Source of the DNA: Cloacibacterium caeni
GTDB lineage: Bacteria > Bacteroidota > Bacteroidia > Flavobacteriales > Weeksellaceae
NCBI RefSeq assembly: GCF_907163125.1
Contig: NZ_OU015319.1
Location: 1,798,001 to 1,862,000, forward strand
DNA length: 64,000 bases
Reading direction: 5' to 3'
The notes under the pieces are model-generated. The model was given only the letters and a program-made list of their open reading frames with translations, had not been told where the DNA came from and did not search any database. The translations under genes and the position numbers were made by a program. Positions 35,752 through 44,053 of this stretch are shown here, one piece after another (within the stretch, counting starts at the first letter, position 1; each line of letters begins with the position of its first letter).

Positions 35752-36867
35752 ATGAAATTCTTAAAAAAAATGATAATAACATTTACTATACTCATTGCAG
35801 CTATTGCAATAGGAACTTATCTTTTTATGCAAGGCAAACAATTTGGAGAGTTACCTTCTGGAAAAAGATTAGAAAGAATTCTAAAATCACCTCATTACAA
35901 AAACGCTAAATTCCAAAACCTCAATCCTACTCCACAATTGGCAGAAGGAACTTCTATGACACAAGTTCTTTTCAATTTTTTCTTTTCTAAAGTTGAAAAT
36001 GCAAGTCCAAAAAAGAAATTACATTTCACCAAAACGGATTTAAAAAATTTAAAACCAAACGAAAACATCTACGTTTGGATGGGACATTCCTCTTATTTTC
36101 TACAAATCGAGGGCAAAAAAATATTAGTTGATCCTGTTTTCAGCGGTAGCGTTTCTCCTTTAAAAATCACCAATAAAGCTTTTGACGGAACGGATATTTA
36201 CACCGCAAATGATATTCCTGAATTAGACTATTTGGTGATTACCCACGATCATTGGGATCATTTGGACTACGAAACGGTTACTAAAATTCGTTCAAAAGTA
36301 AAACAAGTCATTACCGGTTTAGGAACTGGCGCGCATTTAGAATCTTGGGATTATGAACCATCCAAAATTATAGAATTAGATTGGTTCGAAAGTTCTAACT
36401 TAGGAAACGGTTTTAAAATTAATGCAGAACCAGCCAGACATTTTTCTGGTAGAGGATTCAAAAGAGACCAAGCAATTTGGGCAAGTTTTGTTTTAGAAAC
36501 ACCAAATTCTAAAATTTATATCGGCGGAGATTCTGGTTACGACAATCACTTCAAAAAAATTGGAGAAAAGTATGGAAAATTAGATTTAGCCATTCTAGAA
36601 ACCGGACAATATAACGCTGCTTGGAAATACATTCACATGCTTCCTGGTGAACAATTACAGGCGATGAAAGATTTAAATGCCGACAGAATGATTGCAGTTC
36701 ATAATTCTAAATTCAAACTAGCACTTCATTCTTGGTATGAACCTATGGAAAAACTCCACGAACTCAATAAAGAAAATTTACGAGTAATCACTCCAAAAAT
36801 TGGTGAGAAAATTTTTTGGCAAGATGATGAAAAAATTTATCCTAAGTGGTGGGAAGAATATAAATAA
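35752..36867 (+). CDS. MBL-fold metallo-hydrolase (NAPE-PLD/UlaG-like), membrane-anchored
   Basis: This 371-aa protein has an N-terminal membrane anchor (residues 7-26) and a metallo-beta-lactamase fold. The metal motif is THDHWDHLD (HxHxDH), and a downstream aspartate lies in GGDSGYDNHF and histidine in MIAVHNSKF. The pattern of WMGHSSYFLQIEGKKILVDPVFS is typical of NAPE-PLD-like hydrolases, which cleave phosphodiesters. The substrate here is unknown. It lies between two similar terminators, so it is a single-gene unit. Confidence 0.83.
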   Translation: MKFLKKMIITFTILIAAIAIGTYLFMQGKQFGELPSGKRLERILKSPHYKNAKFQNLNPTPQLAEGTSMTQVLFNFFFSKVENASPKKKLHFTKTDLKNLKPNENIYVWMGHSSYFLQIEGKKILVDPVFSGSVSPLKITNKAFDGTDIYTANDIPELDYLVITHDHWDHLDYETVTKIRSKVKQVITGLGTGAHLESWDYEPSKIIELDWFESSNLGNGFKINAEPARHFSGRGFKRDQAIWASFVLETPNSKIYIGGDSGYDNHFKKIGEKYGKLDLAILETGQYNAAWKYIHMLPGEQLQAMKDLNADRMIAVHNSKFKLALHSWYEPMEKLHELNKENLRVITPKIGEKIFWQDDEKIYPKWWEEYK

Positions 36868-36869
36868 AA

Positions 36870-36903
36870 GCAACGCAATTCAGCAATGAGTTGCGTTTTT
36901 TTA
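36870..36903 (+). terminator. Rho-independent terminator
   Basis: AACGCAATTcagcaATGAGTTGCGTT is followed by a T-run. Confidence 0.8.
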
Positions 36904-37206
36904 GGAGCAGAAATGTGGAAATTCTTTCACTTGCAGACACGCTGTTCATTACAATTCCTCACGCCAAAGCAATTGCCAACGCTTGTTGCGGGATTTCCAT
37001 TTCCATCGTGGCTAAAATTCACGGACAGTTTTTCTTTTCACTTTTCTAAACTACCCCGTCAAAATTTTCTACGAAAATTTCGCCACCTTAGATTGCTTCG
37101 TTCCTCGCAATTACAGGGGAATTTTTGTGAGCGTTCTCTACTTTGAAAACAATCGACGCTCGTGAAGTTTACATTGAGCTTGTCGAAATGCTCGCGCTAA
37201 CAAAAA
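36904..37206. other. Non-coding, repeat-like region (about 300 bp)
   Basis: An 86-codon frame across 36886-37146 reads a low-complexity, Phe/Leu/Ser-rich string with no domain. The DNA contains the string TTGAGCTTGTCGAAATG near 37170, which resembles palindromic repeats scattered in flavobacterial genomes, and short inverted segments such as AATTTTCTACGAAAATT. No gene is supported. Confidence 0.6.
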
Positions 37207-37234
37207 AATTATTTAATCAAATGATTAAATAATT
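37207..37234. promoter_or_regulatory. TetR operator candidate, perfect palindrome
   Basis: AATTATTTAATC and GATTAAATAATT form a perfect 12-bp inverted repeat around AAAT. It overlaps the -33 TTG (37234-37236) of the TetR gene's own promoter, so binding would block RNA polymerase. Confidence 0.75.
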
Positions 37235-37264
37235 TGTTTAAATCAAAAATTTAATTTAACTTTG
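37233..37264 (+). promoter_or_regulatory. Promoter (TTTG / TAACTTTG) of the TetR-efflux operon
   Basis: TTTG at 37233-37236 and TAACTTTG at 37257-37264 are 20 nt apart. The ATG of the TetR gene is at 37284. Confidence 0.75.
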
Positions 37265-37283
37265 TTTCATCAAATTCATTTAA

Positions 37284-37880
37284 ATGATTGAAAAAGAACT
37301 AACCACAGAAGAAAAAATCTTGCTTTCCGCTTCTAAAGTCTTTACAGAAAAAGGCTTTGCAGGAACCAGAACCCGTGATATTGCAGAAGAAGCAGGTATA
37401 AATTTAGCATTACTTAACTATTATTTCAGAAGCAAGGAAAAACTTTTTGAGCAAGTAATGAAGGTGAAAATGGTATTGCTTTTTGGCCAAATTGTTCCAA
37501 TTCTCACCAATGAAAAAACCAATTTAGAAGAAAAAATAGATTTGGTAAGTAATAAATATTTTGAAATTCTTTCTAAAAACCCTAATCTCCCACTTTTTGT
37601 TTTGAGTGAAATGCAGAAAAAAAACTCAGAAGTAAAAAGCATTATTCCTGTCAATAAAATTTTTAAAAACTCTGTGATTTTAAAACAAATTAAAGAGAGA
37701 AAACCCGAACTGAATCCTTCTCATTTCTTAATCAATCTCTTGAGTATGACTATTTTCCCTTTCATTACCAAACCTGTTTTTAACACTTTTGATTTAATGA
37801 ATGAAACTGAATTTCAACAATTTGTTGAAGAAAGAAAAAGGCTTGTTCCTATTTGGATTAAAACTTTACTTAATCAATAA
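37284..37880 (+). CDS. TetR-family repressor
   Basis: This 198-aa protein has the TetR N-terminal HTH (residues about 10-55, ILLSASKVFTEKGFAGTRTRDIAEEAGINLALLNYYFRSKEKLF region) and an alpha-helical ligand-binding C-terminus of low similarity. It heads an operon for a cupin lipoprotein, TolC, HlyD, two ABC ATPases and two ABC-2 permeases. The arrangement resembles E. coli ybiH (cecR) with ybhGFSR. A perfect 28-bp palindrome overlaps its promoter, so it is probably autoregulated and derepressed by a transported compound. The ligand is unknown. Confidence 0.9.
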   Translation: MIEKELTTEEKILLSASKVFTEKGFAGTRTRDIAEEAGINLALLNYYFRSKEKLFEQVMKVKMVLLFGQIVPILTNEKTNLEEKIDLVSNKYFEILSKNPNLPLFVLSEMQKKNSEVKSIIPVNKIFKNSVILKQIKERKPELNPSHFLINLLSMTIFPFITKPVFNTFDLMNETEFQQFVEERKRLVPIWIKTLLNQ

Positions 37881-37886
37881 AACATC

Positions 37887-38255
37887 ATGAAAAATATTTT
37901 ATTCATCATTTTAGCCTTGGCTACTATTTCTTGTACTCCACAAAAAAATACGACTATGGAATCCGCAAAATCTCTTTCAGAACTTAATAACAGTCAAAAA
38001 CCTGTTTCTACACAAGTCGCTTTTCTTACTAAAGAAGGAAAAGTAATCTCACTACAAATTCTAAAAAATCAGCAATTGGCAGAACATACTACCAAAGTTC
38101 CTGCACTCTTAGTTTGTGTAAAAGGATACGCCGTTTATAGTGATGAAAACGGAAAAAAAGTGGAACTAAAATCGGGAACTTATTATAACATTCCTGAAAA
38201 TATAAAACATAAAGTATATGCTCTTGAAGACAGTAATTTTCTTTTAATAAAATAA
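37887..38255 (+). CDS. Cupin-fold lipoprotein
   Basis: This 122-aa protein has a lipoprotein signal (LALATISCTP, cysteine at residue 16) and a small cupin-like beta domain (about 40-120) with LVCVKGYAVYSDENGKKVELKSGTYYNIPENIKHKVYAL. The usual metal-binding histidines are reduced to one or two (EHTT, KHKV). It sits 6 nt after the TetR gene and 5 nt before the TolC gene, so it belongs to the efflux operon. It may sense or bind the effluxed compound; that is inference. Confidence 0.7.
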   Translation: MKNILFIILALATISCTPQKNTTMESAKSLSELNNSQKPVSTQVAFLTKEGKVISLQILKNQQLAEHTTKVPALLVCVKGYAVYSDENGKKVELKSGTYYNIPENIKHKVYALEDSNFLLIK

Positions 38256-38260
38256 TTCCA

Positions 38261-39511
38261 ATGAAAATAAAAATTGTATTTTTTTTGCTTTTTGCAGGAT
38301 TATTTTCTGCTCAAGAAACATTGACTTTAGAGCAATGTTATCAATTGGCGCGAGAAAATTATCCTTTAATCAAAAAGCAAGAATTGATTAAAAAAACAGA
38401 GCAATACACTACAGAAAACGCCCTAAAAGGCTGGCTTCCTCAAGTAAACATTACGGCGCAAGCTACTTACCAAAATGATGTGACTCAATTTCCCGTGAAA
38501 TTGCCAAACGTGAATGTAGAACCTCTCAGCAAAGACCAATACAAAGTTTTTGCAGACGTTTCACAAACCATTTACGATGGTGGAAATATTAGAAATCAGA
38601 AAAATTTAGCAAAAATACAGTCCGAAGTTCAAACCATACAAACTGAAGTGGAATTAGACAAACTGAAAGAGAGAATTAATCAACTCTATTTTGGGATTCT
38701 TCAAACCAATAAACAATGGACTCAACTGCAATTCACAAAACTTGACATCAAAGAAGGCATCAAAAAAGCAGAAGCTCAATTGAAAAATGGCGCTATTTTC
38801 AGAAGTAATTTAGATGTTTTAAAAGCAGAATTGGTGAAAATTGAACAAAAAGAAATTGAACTTCAAGCCATAAAGCAAAATTTCGTGCAAATGCTTTCTT
38901 ACTTCATCAAGAAAAATATCGACGAAAATACTCAATTAGAAACTCCTGAAAAAATTCTATTAAGTAAGAATAATAACCGTTCAGAACTAAAACTTTTTGA
39001 TGTACAGAAACAACTACTAGAAACGCAAAGAAAAATCATCAACACTAAAAACACTCCAAAATTAGGAGCATTTTTCCAAGGTGGATACGGAAAACCGGGA
39101 TTCAATATGCTGAAAAATGAGTTTGACCTCTTCTATATTGGTGGAATTAGACTTAACATCCCAATTTCTGGATTTTACACTCAGAAAAACGATTTGGCTT
39201 TGTTAGAAAATCAGTCACAAGAAATCGAAATCCAAAGAGAAAACTTCTTGTTTAACCAAAATTTTATTGAAATTCAACAAAGAAATGACCTTGAAAAGAT
39301 TCAAAATTTAATCGACAAAGACAATGAACTGATTGAACTTAGAAAAAATATCAAAACAGCTAGTCTTGCCCAATTAGAAAACGGCGTAATCAATACCAAT
39401 GATTATCTGCGAGAAGTAACCGCCGAAGAACAAGCAATCCTCACAAAAATTACCCACGAAATTCAATATTTATTGACCCAATATAATTTGAAAGCTCAAC
39501 TAAATAATTGA
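38261..39511 (+). CDS. TolC-family outer-membrane efflux protein
   Basis: This 416-aa protein has a signal peptide (about residues 1-18, ending LFSAQ) and the long alpha-helical repeats of TolC proteins: LTLEQCYQLARENYPLIKK at the N-terminus and ETQRKIINTKNTPKLGAFFQGGYG mid-protein. It forms the outer-membrane duct of a tripartite efflux pump whose HlyD adaptor and ABC components follow in the same operon. Confidence 0.9.
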   Translation: MKIKIVFFLLFAGLFSAQETLTLEQCYQLARENYPLIKKQELIKKTEQYTTENALKGWLPQVNITAQATYQNDVTQFPVKLPNVNVEPLSKDQYKVFADVSQTIYDGGNIRNQKNLAKIQSEVQTIQTEVELDKLKERINQLYFGILQTNKQWTQLQFTKLDIKEGIKKAEAQLKNGAIFRSNLDVLKAELVKIEQKEIELQAIKQNFVQMLSYFIKKNIDENTQLETPEKILLSKNNNRSELKLFDVQKQLLETQRKIINTKNTPKLGAFFQGGYGKPGFNMLKNEFDLFYIGGIRLNIPISGFYTQKNDLALLENQSQEIEIQRENFLFNQNFIEIQQRNDLEKIQNLIDKDNELIELRKNIKTASLAQLENGVINTNDYLREVTAEEQAILTKITHEIQYLLTQYNLKAQLNN

Positions 39512-39577
39512 AAATGGAAAGGGAAAATAAAACTTCTTAACAACTTCACGATTCTACAACTTTACAAAAAATAAAAA

Positions 39578-40549
39578 ATGAAAAAATATATTCTTCCTCT
39601 CCTAGTTTTGACCATTTTCTCTTGCAAAAGAGCAGACCAAGATTATGATGCTTCTGGAACTTTCGAAGCAGATGAAATCATCGTTACAGCGGAAGCTACA
39701 GGAAAAATTCTTGAAATCAATATCAATGAAGGAGATGCATTAAAAGCCAATCAAAACATAGGTCTTATTGACGGAAAAGGCGTAGAATTACAAAAAGAAC
39801 AGGTTTTGGCTTCTATCAATGCCATCGAACAAAAAACCAATGATGCAGCACCTCAAATTGCAGTTCTGCAATCTCAGTTGGCTACACAAAATGCTCAAAC
39901 TGCTGTGCTGAATGAACAATTAAACAATGCAGTGAGAGAAAGAAACAGAACCGCAAATCTCGTAAAATCAGATGCTGCAACGCGCAAACAATTAGATGAT
40001 TTAAACGGAAATATTGTGGTGATTCAAAAACAAATTGCAACGGCAAAATCACAATCAGAAATTTTGAAACAACAGATTTCTTCTACACTAGAACAAGTAA
40101 AAATTCAGAATAGAGCTATTTTAAGTGAAAAAAATCCTACCGAGAAGAAAGTTTTGCAAATAGATGAACAACTAAAACATAATGTTATTTCTTCGCCCAT
40201 TAAAGGAATTGTACTTACAAAATACATGAATAAAGGTGAGTTTGCCACCATCGGAAAACCAATTTATAAAATGGCAAATTTAGATGAAATGACTCTCAGA
40301 GCTTACATTACAGGAGACCAATTGGCAAAAGTAAAAGTCGGACAAAATGTAAAAATTTTAGTTGACGCAGGAAATGGCGAAACCAAAGAAATGAACGGAA
40401 AAATCTACTGGATTTCACAAAAATCTGAATTCACTCCCAAAACCATTCAAACCAAAGATGAAAGAGCCAATCTAGTATACGCTACCAAAATACATGTTAA
40501 AAATGATGGTTTCCTAAAAATTGGAATGTACGGAGAAGTGAAACTTTAA
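39578..40549 (+). CDS. HlyD-family periplasmic adaptor (lipoprotein)
   Basis: This 323-aa membrane-fusion protein has a lipobox (TIFSCK, cysteine at residue 16), a biotinyl-lipoyl-like hairpin (VTAEATGKILEININEGDALKANQ), a long coiled-coil (about 80-200) and a C-terminal beta-barrel with HNVISSPIKGIVLTKYMNKGEF. It links the ABC permeases to TolC. The gene is YbhG-like. It is followed by a 145-bp repeat-rich spacer before the first ATPase. Confidence 0.88.
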   Translation: MKKYILPLLVLTIFSCKRADQDYDASGTFEADEIIVTAEATGKILEININEGDALKANQNIGLIDGKGVELQKEQVLASINAIEQKTNDAAPQIAVLQSQLATQNAQTAVLNEQLNNAVRERNRTANLVKSDAATRKQLDDLNGNIVVIQKQIATAKSQSEILKQQISSTLEQVKIQNRAILSEKNPTEKKVLQIDEQLKHNVISSPIKGIVLTKYMNKGEFATIGKPIYKMANLDEMTLRAYITGDQLAKVKVGQNVKILVDAGNGETKEMNGKIYWISQKSEFTPKTIQTKDERANLVYATKIHVKNDGFLKIGMYGEVKL

Positions 40550-40694
40550 TTATGAATAGTGAATTTGCTTCACTGTGAATAGTGAATTAAAAAAATTTGT
40601 AGACTTTGCAAATCATCTTTGATGATTCTTTGCGAACTTAAAAAATATTTTCAAAGTTGTAAAAAAAATCTTTGCGCACTTTGCGTTAAAAACA
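40550..40694. repeat. Repeat-rich spacer in the efflux operon
   Basis: TGAATAGTGAATT occurs twice (near 40554 and 40579). A hairpin, AATCATC-ttt-GATGATT, follows near 40612. CTTTGCG occurs three times before the ATPase ATG. No gene or promoter box is evident. It may form mRNA structures between cistrons. Confidence 0.5.
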
Positions 40695-41612
40695 ATGATT
40701 AAAGTAGAAAACATATCAAAGTCTTACGGCGAAAAAAATCAGAAAATTCTGGCAGTAGATAACATTTCCTTTTCGGTAGAAAATGGAGAAATTTTCGGGT
40801 TGATTGGTCCTGATGGAAGTGGCAAAACCTCTATTTTCCGAATGTTAACTACTCTTCTACATCCAGATTCTGGTTCTGCAGAAATTGAAGGACTTGATGT
40901 GGTTAAAGACTACAAAAAAATCCGACAGATTCTTGGTTATATGCCAGGAAAATTTTCTCTGTATCAAGATTTAACTGTAGAAGAAAATCTAGAATTTTTC
41001 GCTAGTGTGTTCAATACAAGTATTCAAGAAAATTACGATTTAATCAAAGATATTTATCAGCAGATTGAACCATTTAAAGACCGAAAAGCAGGGAAACTTT
41101 CTGGCGGAATGAAACAGAAATTAGCGCTTTCTTGTGCTCTGATTCACAAGCCAAAAGTTTTATTTCTAGATGAACCTACAACAGGAGTTGACCCAGTTTC
41201 GAGAAAAGAATTTTGGGAGATGCTGAAACGCTTAAAACAACAAGGCATCACCATCGTGGTAGCAACTCCTTACATGGATGAAGCCACACTCTGTGACAGA
41301 GTTGCTCTCATGCAAAACGGGAAAATTTTAAAAATTGACACTCCTCAAAACATTTGCAATAGCTTCCCTGAAGATTTATACGAAGTAAAAACCGAAAATA
41401 TTCCTGCTCTCATCAAAATCCTCAAAGAATACGAAACCACTAAAAATACATATGCCTTTGGCGAATTTGTACATGTGGTGATTAAAAAAGAAAAAGATTT
41501 TAAAAAGGAAACTCTTGAGAAATTTTTACAAGAAAAAAGATTTAACAAAATTGAAATCAACAAAATAGAAGCTACCATAGAAGATAGTTTTATATTACTA
41601 TTATCACAATAA
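40695..41612 (+). CDS. ABC transporter ATPase, first of two
   Basis: This 305-aa ATPase has a variant Walker A GPDGSGKTS, signature LSGGMKQKLALS, Walker B LFLDEPTTGVDP and a C-terminal extension (about 220-305) typical of ABC-2 drug exporters. In Bacteroidetes this and the next gene encode the two halves of a YbhF-like ATPase. The H-loop position reads ATPYMDE, without the usual histidine, suggesting a degenerate site. An 401-bp inserted element separates it from the second ATPase gene. Confidence 0.9.
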   Translation: MIKVENISKSYGEKNQKILAVDNISFSVENGEIFGLIGPDGSGKTSIFRMLTTLLHPDSGSAEIEGLDVVKDYKKIRQILGYMPGKFSLYQDLTVEENLEFFASVFNTSIQENYDLIKDIYQQIEPFKDRKAGKLSGGMKQKLALSCALIHKPKVLFLDEPTTGVDPVSRKEFWEMLKRLKQQGITIVVATPYMDEATLCDRVALMQNGKILKIDTPQNICNSFPEDLYEVKTENIPALIKILKEYETTKNTYAFGEFVHVVIKKEKDFKKETLEKFLQEKRFNKIEINKIEATIEDSFILLLSQ

Positions 41613-41621
41613 ATTGCTGTA

Positions 41622-42022
41622 TGTCATTCTGAACGAAATGAGGAACGAATGAAGTGAAGAATCTGTTAAATGAAATAAATGAAAACTTTATGAACACATA
41701 ATTATTATGTTTATATACTTACAAATCTTAATAAAACCGTTTTATACATCGGTTTTACAAATGATTTGAAAGCAAGATTGTATTGGCATCAAAATCCCGA
41801 TGCTATGATTAAACATTTTACTTCAAAATACAAATGTTTCTTTTTAGTTTATTATGAACATTTTCAAGATGTTGAAATTGCAATAGCAAGAGAAAAACAA
41901 CTCAAAGGTTGGACAAGATTAAAAAAAGAAAATTTGATAAAAGACTTTAATCCTGATTGGAAATTTTTAAATAAAGAAATAGAATAGATTCTTCATTACG
42001 CTACGCTCCATTCAGAATGACA
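41622..42022. mobile_element. Palindrome-bounded element carrying a GIY-YIG frame
   Basis: The element begins TGTCATTCTGAACG and ends with the complementary ATTCAGAATGACA; inner arm ends are GAAGAATCT and AGATTCTTC. Arms are 43 nt (41622-41664) and 37 nt (41986-42022). Between them lies one reading frame with a GIY-YIG nuclease domain. An 85-bp version with the same arms but no gene is at 42822-42906. No target duplication is clear. It is probably a small mobile or homing element inserted between two genes of an operon. Confidence 0.7.
41694..41987 (+). pseudogene. GIY-YIG nuclease domain frame, start codon lost
   Basis: The frame is open from 41694 and reads THNYYVYILTNLNKTVLYIG, the GIY-YIG motif as YVY...LYIG, then FTNDLKARLYWHQN with the catalytic arginine, and IAREKQLKGWTRLKKENLI with the catalytic glutamate region. 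Small nucleases of this type start MN..YYVYILTN. Here an ATG at 41690 is in the wrong frame: two bases in an ACAC run appear to be missing. The only in-frame start, TTG 41766, would cut off the motif. The stop codon TAG overlaps the first base pair of the right arm. A two-base deletion, an unusual start codon, or an assembly error are possible. Confidence 0.7.
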
Positions 42023-42024
42023 AA

Positions 42025-42786
42025 ATGAACTCTCAAATCATGAATAAAGAAATCGCCATACAAGCCGAACAAATCACCAAAACATTTGGAGATTTCACTG
42101 CGGTAGACCATATTTCCTTTGAAGTAAAAAAAGGAGAGATTTTCGGATTTCTAGGTGCAAATGGAGCGGGAAAAACCACTGCAATGCGGATGTTTTGTGG
42201 ACTTTCCACACCCACTTCTGGTAAAGCGATGGTTGCTGGATTTGATGTCTACAAAAACACTGAAGAAATCAAAAAAAATATTGGATACATGAGTCAAAAG
42301 TTTTCTTTGTATGAAAATTTATCCATTTTAGAAAATTTAGAATTCTTTGGCGGAATCTATGGATTAAGCATGAAGGAAATCAAACAAAAAAGCAAAGAAC
42401 TCATTGAGAAATTAGGTTTAGAACAAGAAAAAAACAAAATGGTATCCGAACTTCCGCTGGGTTGGAAACAGAAACTGGCTTTTTCAGTCGCTATTTTTCA
42501 TCAGCCAGAAATTGTTTTTCTAGACGAACCAACTGGTGGTGTAGACCCTATTACCAGAAGACAATTTTGGGACTTAATTTATGATGCTTCAGAACAAGGA
42601 ATTACCATTTTTGTCACTACGCATTATATGGACGAAGCCGAATATTGCAACCGAGTTTCCATCATGGTTGACGGAAAAATTGCAGCAATTGACTCTCCTG
42701 AAAATTTGAAAAAAAGTTTTCAAGCCAGAACAATGGACGAAGTATTTTATCAATTAGCCAGAGGCGCAAAAAGAAGTGCTGATTAA
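42025..42786 (+). CDS. ABC transporter ATPase, second of two
   Basis: This 253-aa ATPase has Walker A GANGAGKTT, signature LPLGWKQKLAFS (a degenerate form of LSGGQ), Walker B VFLDEPTGGVDP and the switch histidine TTHYMDEAE. It pairs with the preceding ATPase and the two following permeases. The first ATG lies only 2 nt after the inserted element's right end; a second ATG at 42040 (MNKEIAIQAEQITK) also fits the family. The element may thus contribute the 5' context of this cistron. Confidence 0.9.
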   Translation: MNSQIMNKEIAIQAEQITKTFGDFTAVDHISFEVKKGEIFGFLGANGAGKTTAMRMFCGLSTPTSGKAMVAGFDVYKNTEEIKKNIGYMSQKFSLYENLSILENLEFFGGIYGLSMKEIKQKSKELIEKLGLEQEKNKMVSELPLGWKQKLAFSVAIFHQPEIVFLDEPTGGVDPITRRQFWDLIYDASEQGITIFVTTHYMDEAEYCNRVSIMVDGKIAAIDSPENLKKSFQARTMDEVFYQLARGAKRSAD

Positions 42787-42821
42787 TGAAGAATTAAAAA
42801 TTAATAAATAAAATAAACACT

Positions 42822-42906
42822 TGTCATTCTGAACGTAATGTAATGAAGTGAAGAATCTGTTTAAATAAGAGATTCTTCATTACGCTTCGCTTCATTCAGA
42901 ATGACA
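42822..42906. mobile_element. Short (85 bp) copy of the palindromic element, no gene
   Basis: The arms are 42822-42858 and 42870-42906, 37 nt each, with identical outer 12 nt (TGTCATTCTGAA) and inner 10 nt (TGAAGAATCT); the middle is a GAA/GAAG-rich variable part. An 11-nt loop remains. It is a MITE-like derivative of the element at 41622, placed between the ATPase and the permease gene. Confidence 0.75.
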
Positions 42907-42915
42907 AAATAAAAA

Positions 42916-44022
42916 ATGAAACAGTTATTCCCTTTTATACGAAAAGAATTTTATCACCTTCTGCGTGATCGAAGAACTTTGCTCATACTTCTCGCAATGC
43001 CAATTATACAAGTATTGCTGTTCGGTTTTGCACTTTCTACGGAGATTAAAAACACCAAAGCAGCTGTTTTTGACCAAGATAAAAGCATCATCTCAGCACA
43101 ATTGGTTTCTAAAATTCATGAAAATCAATATTTTGACATTGAAAAAAATCTGACTTCTAACAAAGACTTTGAAAACGCTTTTAAAGACGGAAAAACAAAG
43201 CTACTCCTCGTCATTCCTTCTGATTTCTCAGAAAATTTAACGCAAGGGAAAAAAGCAAAATTGCAGATTTTAGTTGACGGAACAGATGTAAACCTAGGAA
43301 ACCAAATCGCCAATTATTTCCAAAATATTGTCCTAGACTTTTATCAAAATCAACAAAAAGAAACGTTGCAAACGTTTTCTGTTTCTCCAGAAATTAGAAT
43401 GCTCTATAATCCTCAACTTAAAGGAGCGCCTAATTTCGTTCCGGGAGTTGTTGCACTCGTTTTATTGATTGTTTGCGTAATGATGACTGCAATTGCCATC
43501 GTAAAAGAAAAAGAAACTGGAACGATGGAAATCCTATTGGTTTCGCCTATGAAACCCCAATTTATTATTATTTCTAAGGCAATTCCTTACTTTATTTTGG
43601 CGATGGGAATTCTTGGAGTAATTCTACTTTTAAGTTATTTTTTACTGGATTTACCCATAAAAGGAAGCATTATTTTGCTATTCTTTGTGAGTACTATTTT
43701 CATCATCACCAATTTACTTATCGGGATTTTAATTTCTATTTTTTCAAAAACTCAACAACAAGCTATGCTTTTTTCGATGATGGGAACTATGCTTCCCACA
43801 CTCATGTTGAGCGGATTTATGTTTCCTATCGAAAATATGCCCATTCCACTACAAGTGATGTCTAATATTATACCTGCAAAATGGTATTATATCATGATTA
43901 AAAATATTATGATCAAAGGAACAGGACTCGCCGTAATCTGGAAATCCCTTTTAATTTTAACAGGAATGATGATGGTTCTTTTCACGATTGCTGTGAAAAA
44001 ATTTAAAATAAGGTTAGAATGA
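42916..44022 (+). CDS. ABC-2 type permease, first of two
   Basis: This 368-aa membrane protein has an N-terminal helix (about residues 20-40), a large extracytoplasmic domain (about 45-170), and five C-terminal helices (170-365) with AIAIVKEKETGTMEILLVSPMKP, the conserved ABC-2 coupling segment. It is YbhS/YbhR-like and would export organic compounds across the inner membrane with its paralogue. The gene starts 9 nt after the short palindromic element. Confidence 0.88.
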   Translation: MKQLFPFIRKEFYHLLRDRRTLLILLAMPIIQVLLFGFALSTEIKNTKAAVFDQDKSIISAQLVSKIHENQYFDIEKNLTSNKDFENAFKDGKTKLLLVIPSDFSENLTQGKKAKLQILVDGTDVNLGNQIANYFQNIVLDFYQNQQKETLQTFSVSPEIRMLYNPQLKGAPNFVPGVVALVLLIVCVMMTAIAIVKEKETGTMEILLVSPMKPQFIIISKAIPYFILAMGILGVILLLSYFLLDLPIKGSIILLFFVSTIFIITNLLIGILISIFSKTQQQAMLFSMMGTMLPTLMLSGFMFPIENMPIPLQVMSNIIPAKWYYIMIKNIMIKGTGLAVIWKSLLILTGMMMVLFTIAVKKFKIRLE

Positions 44023-44053
44023 TGATTCACATGCATCGCAAAATTGAAAAATT

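Noticed and set aside
36886-37146. 86-aa open frame after the MBL-fold gene
   Set aside because: It starts within the T-run of a terminator, has low-complexity Phe/Leu/Ser content and no domain, and lies in repeat-like DNA.
41766-41987. GIY-YIG protein starting at TTG 41766
   Set aside because: This would remove the GIY-YIG motif itself, so it is unlikely to be the true product.
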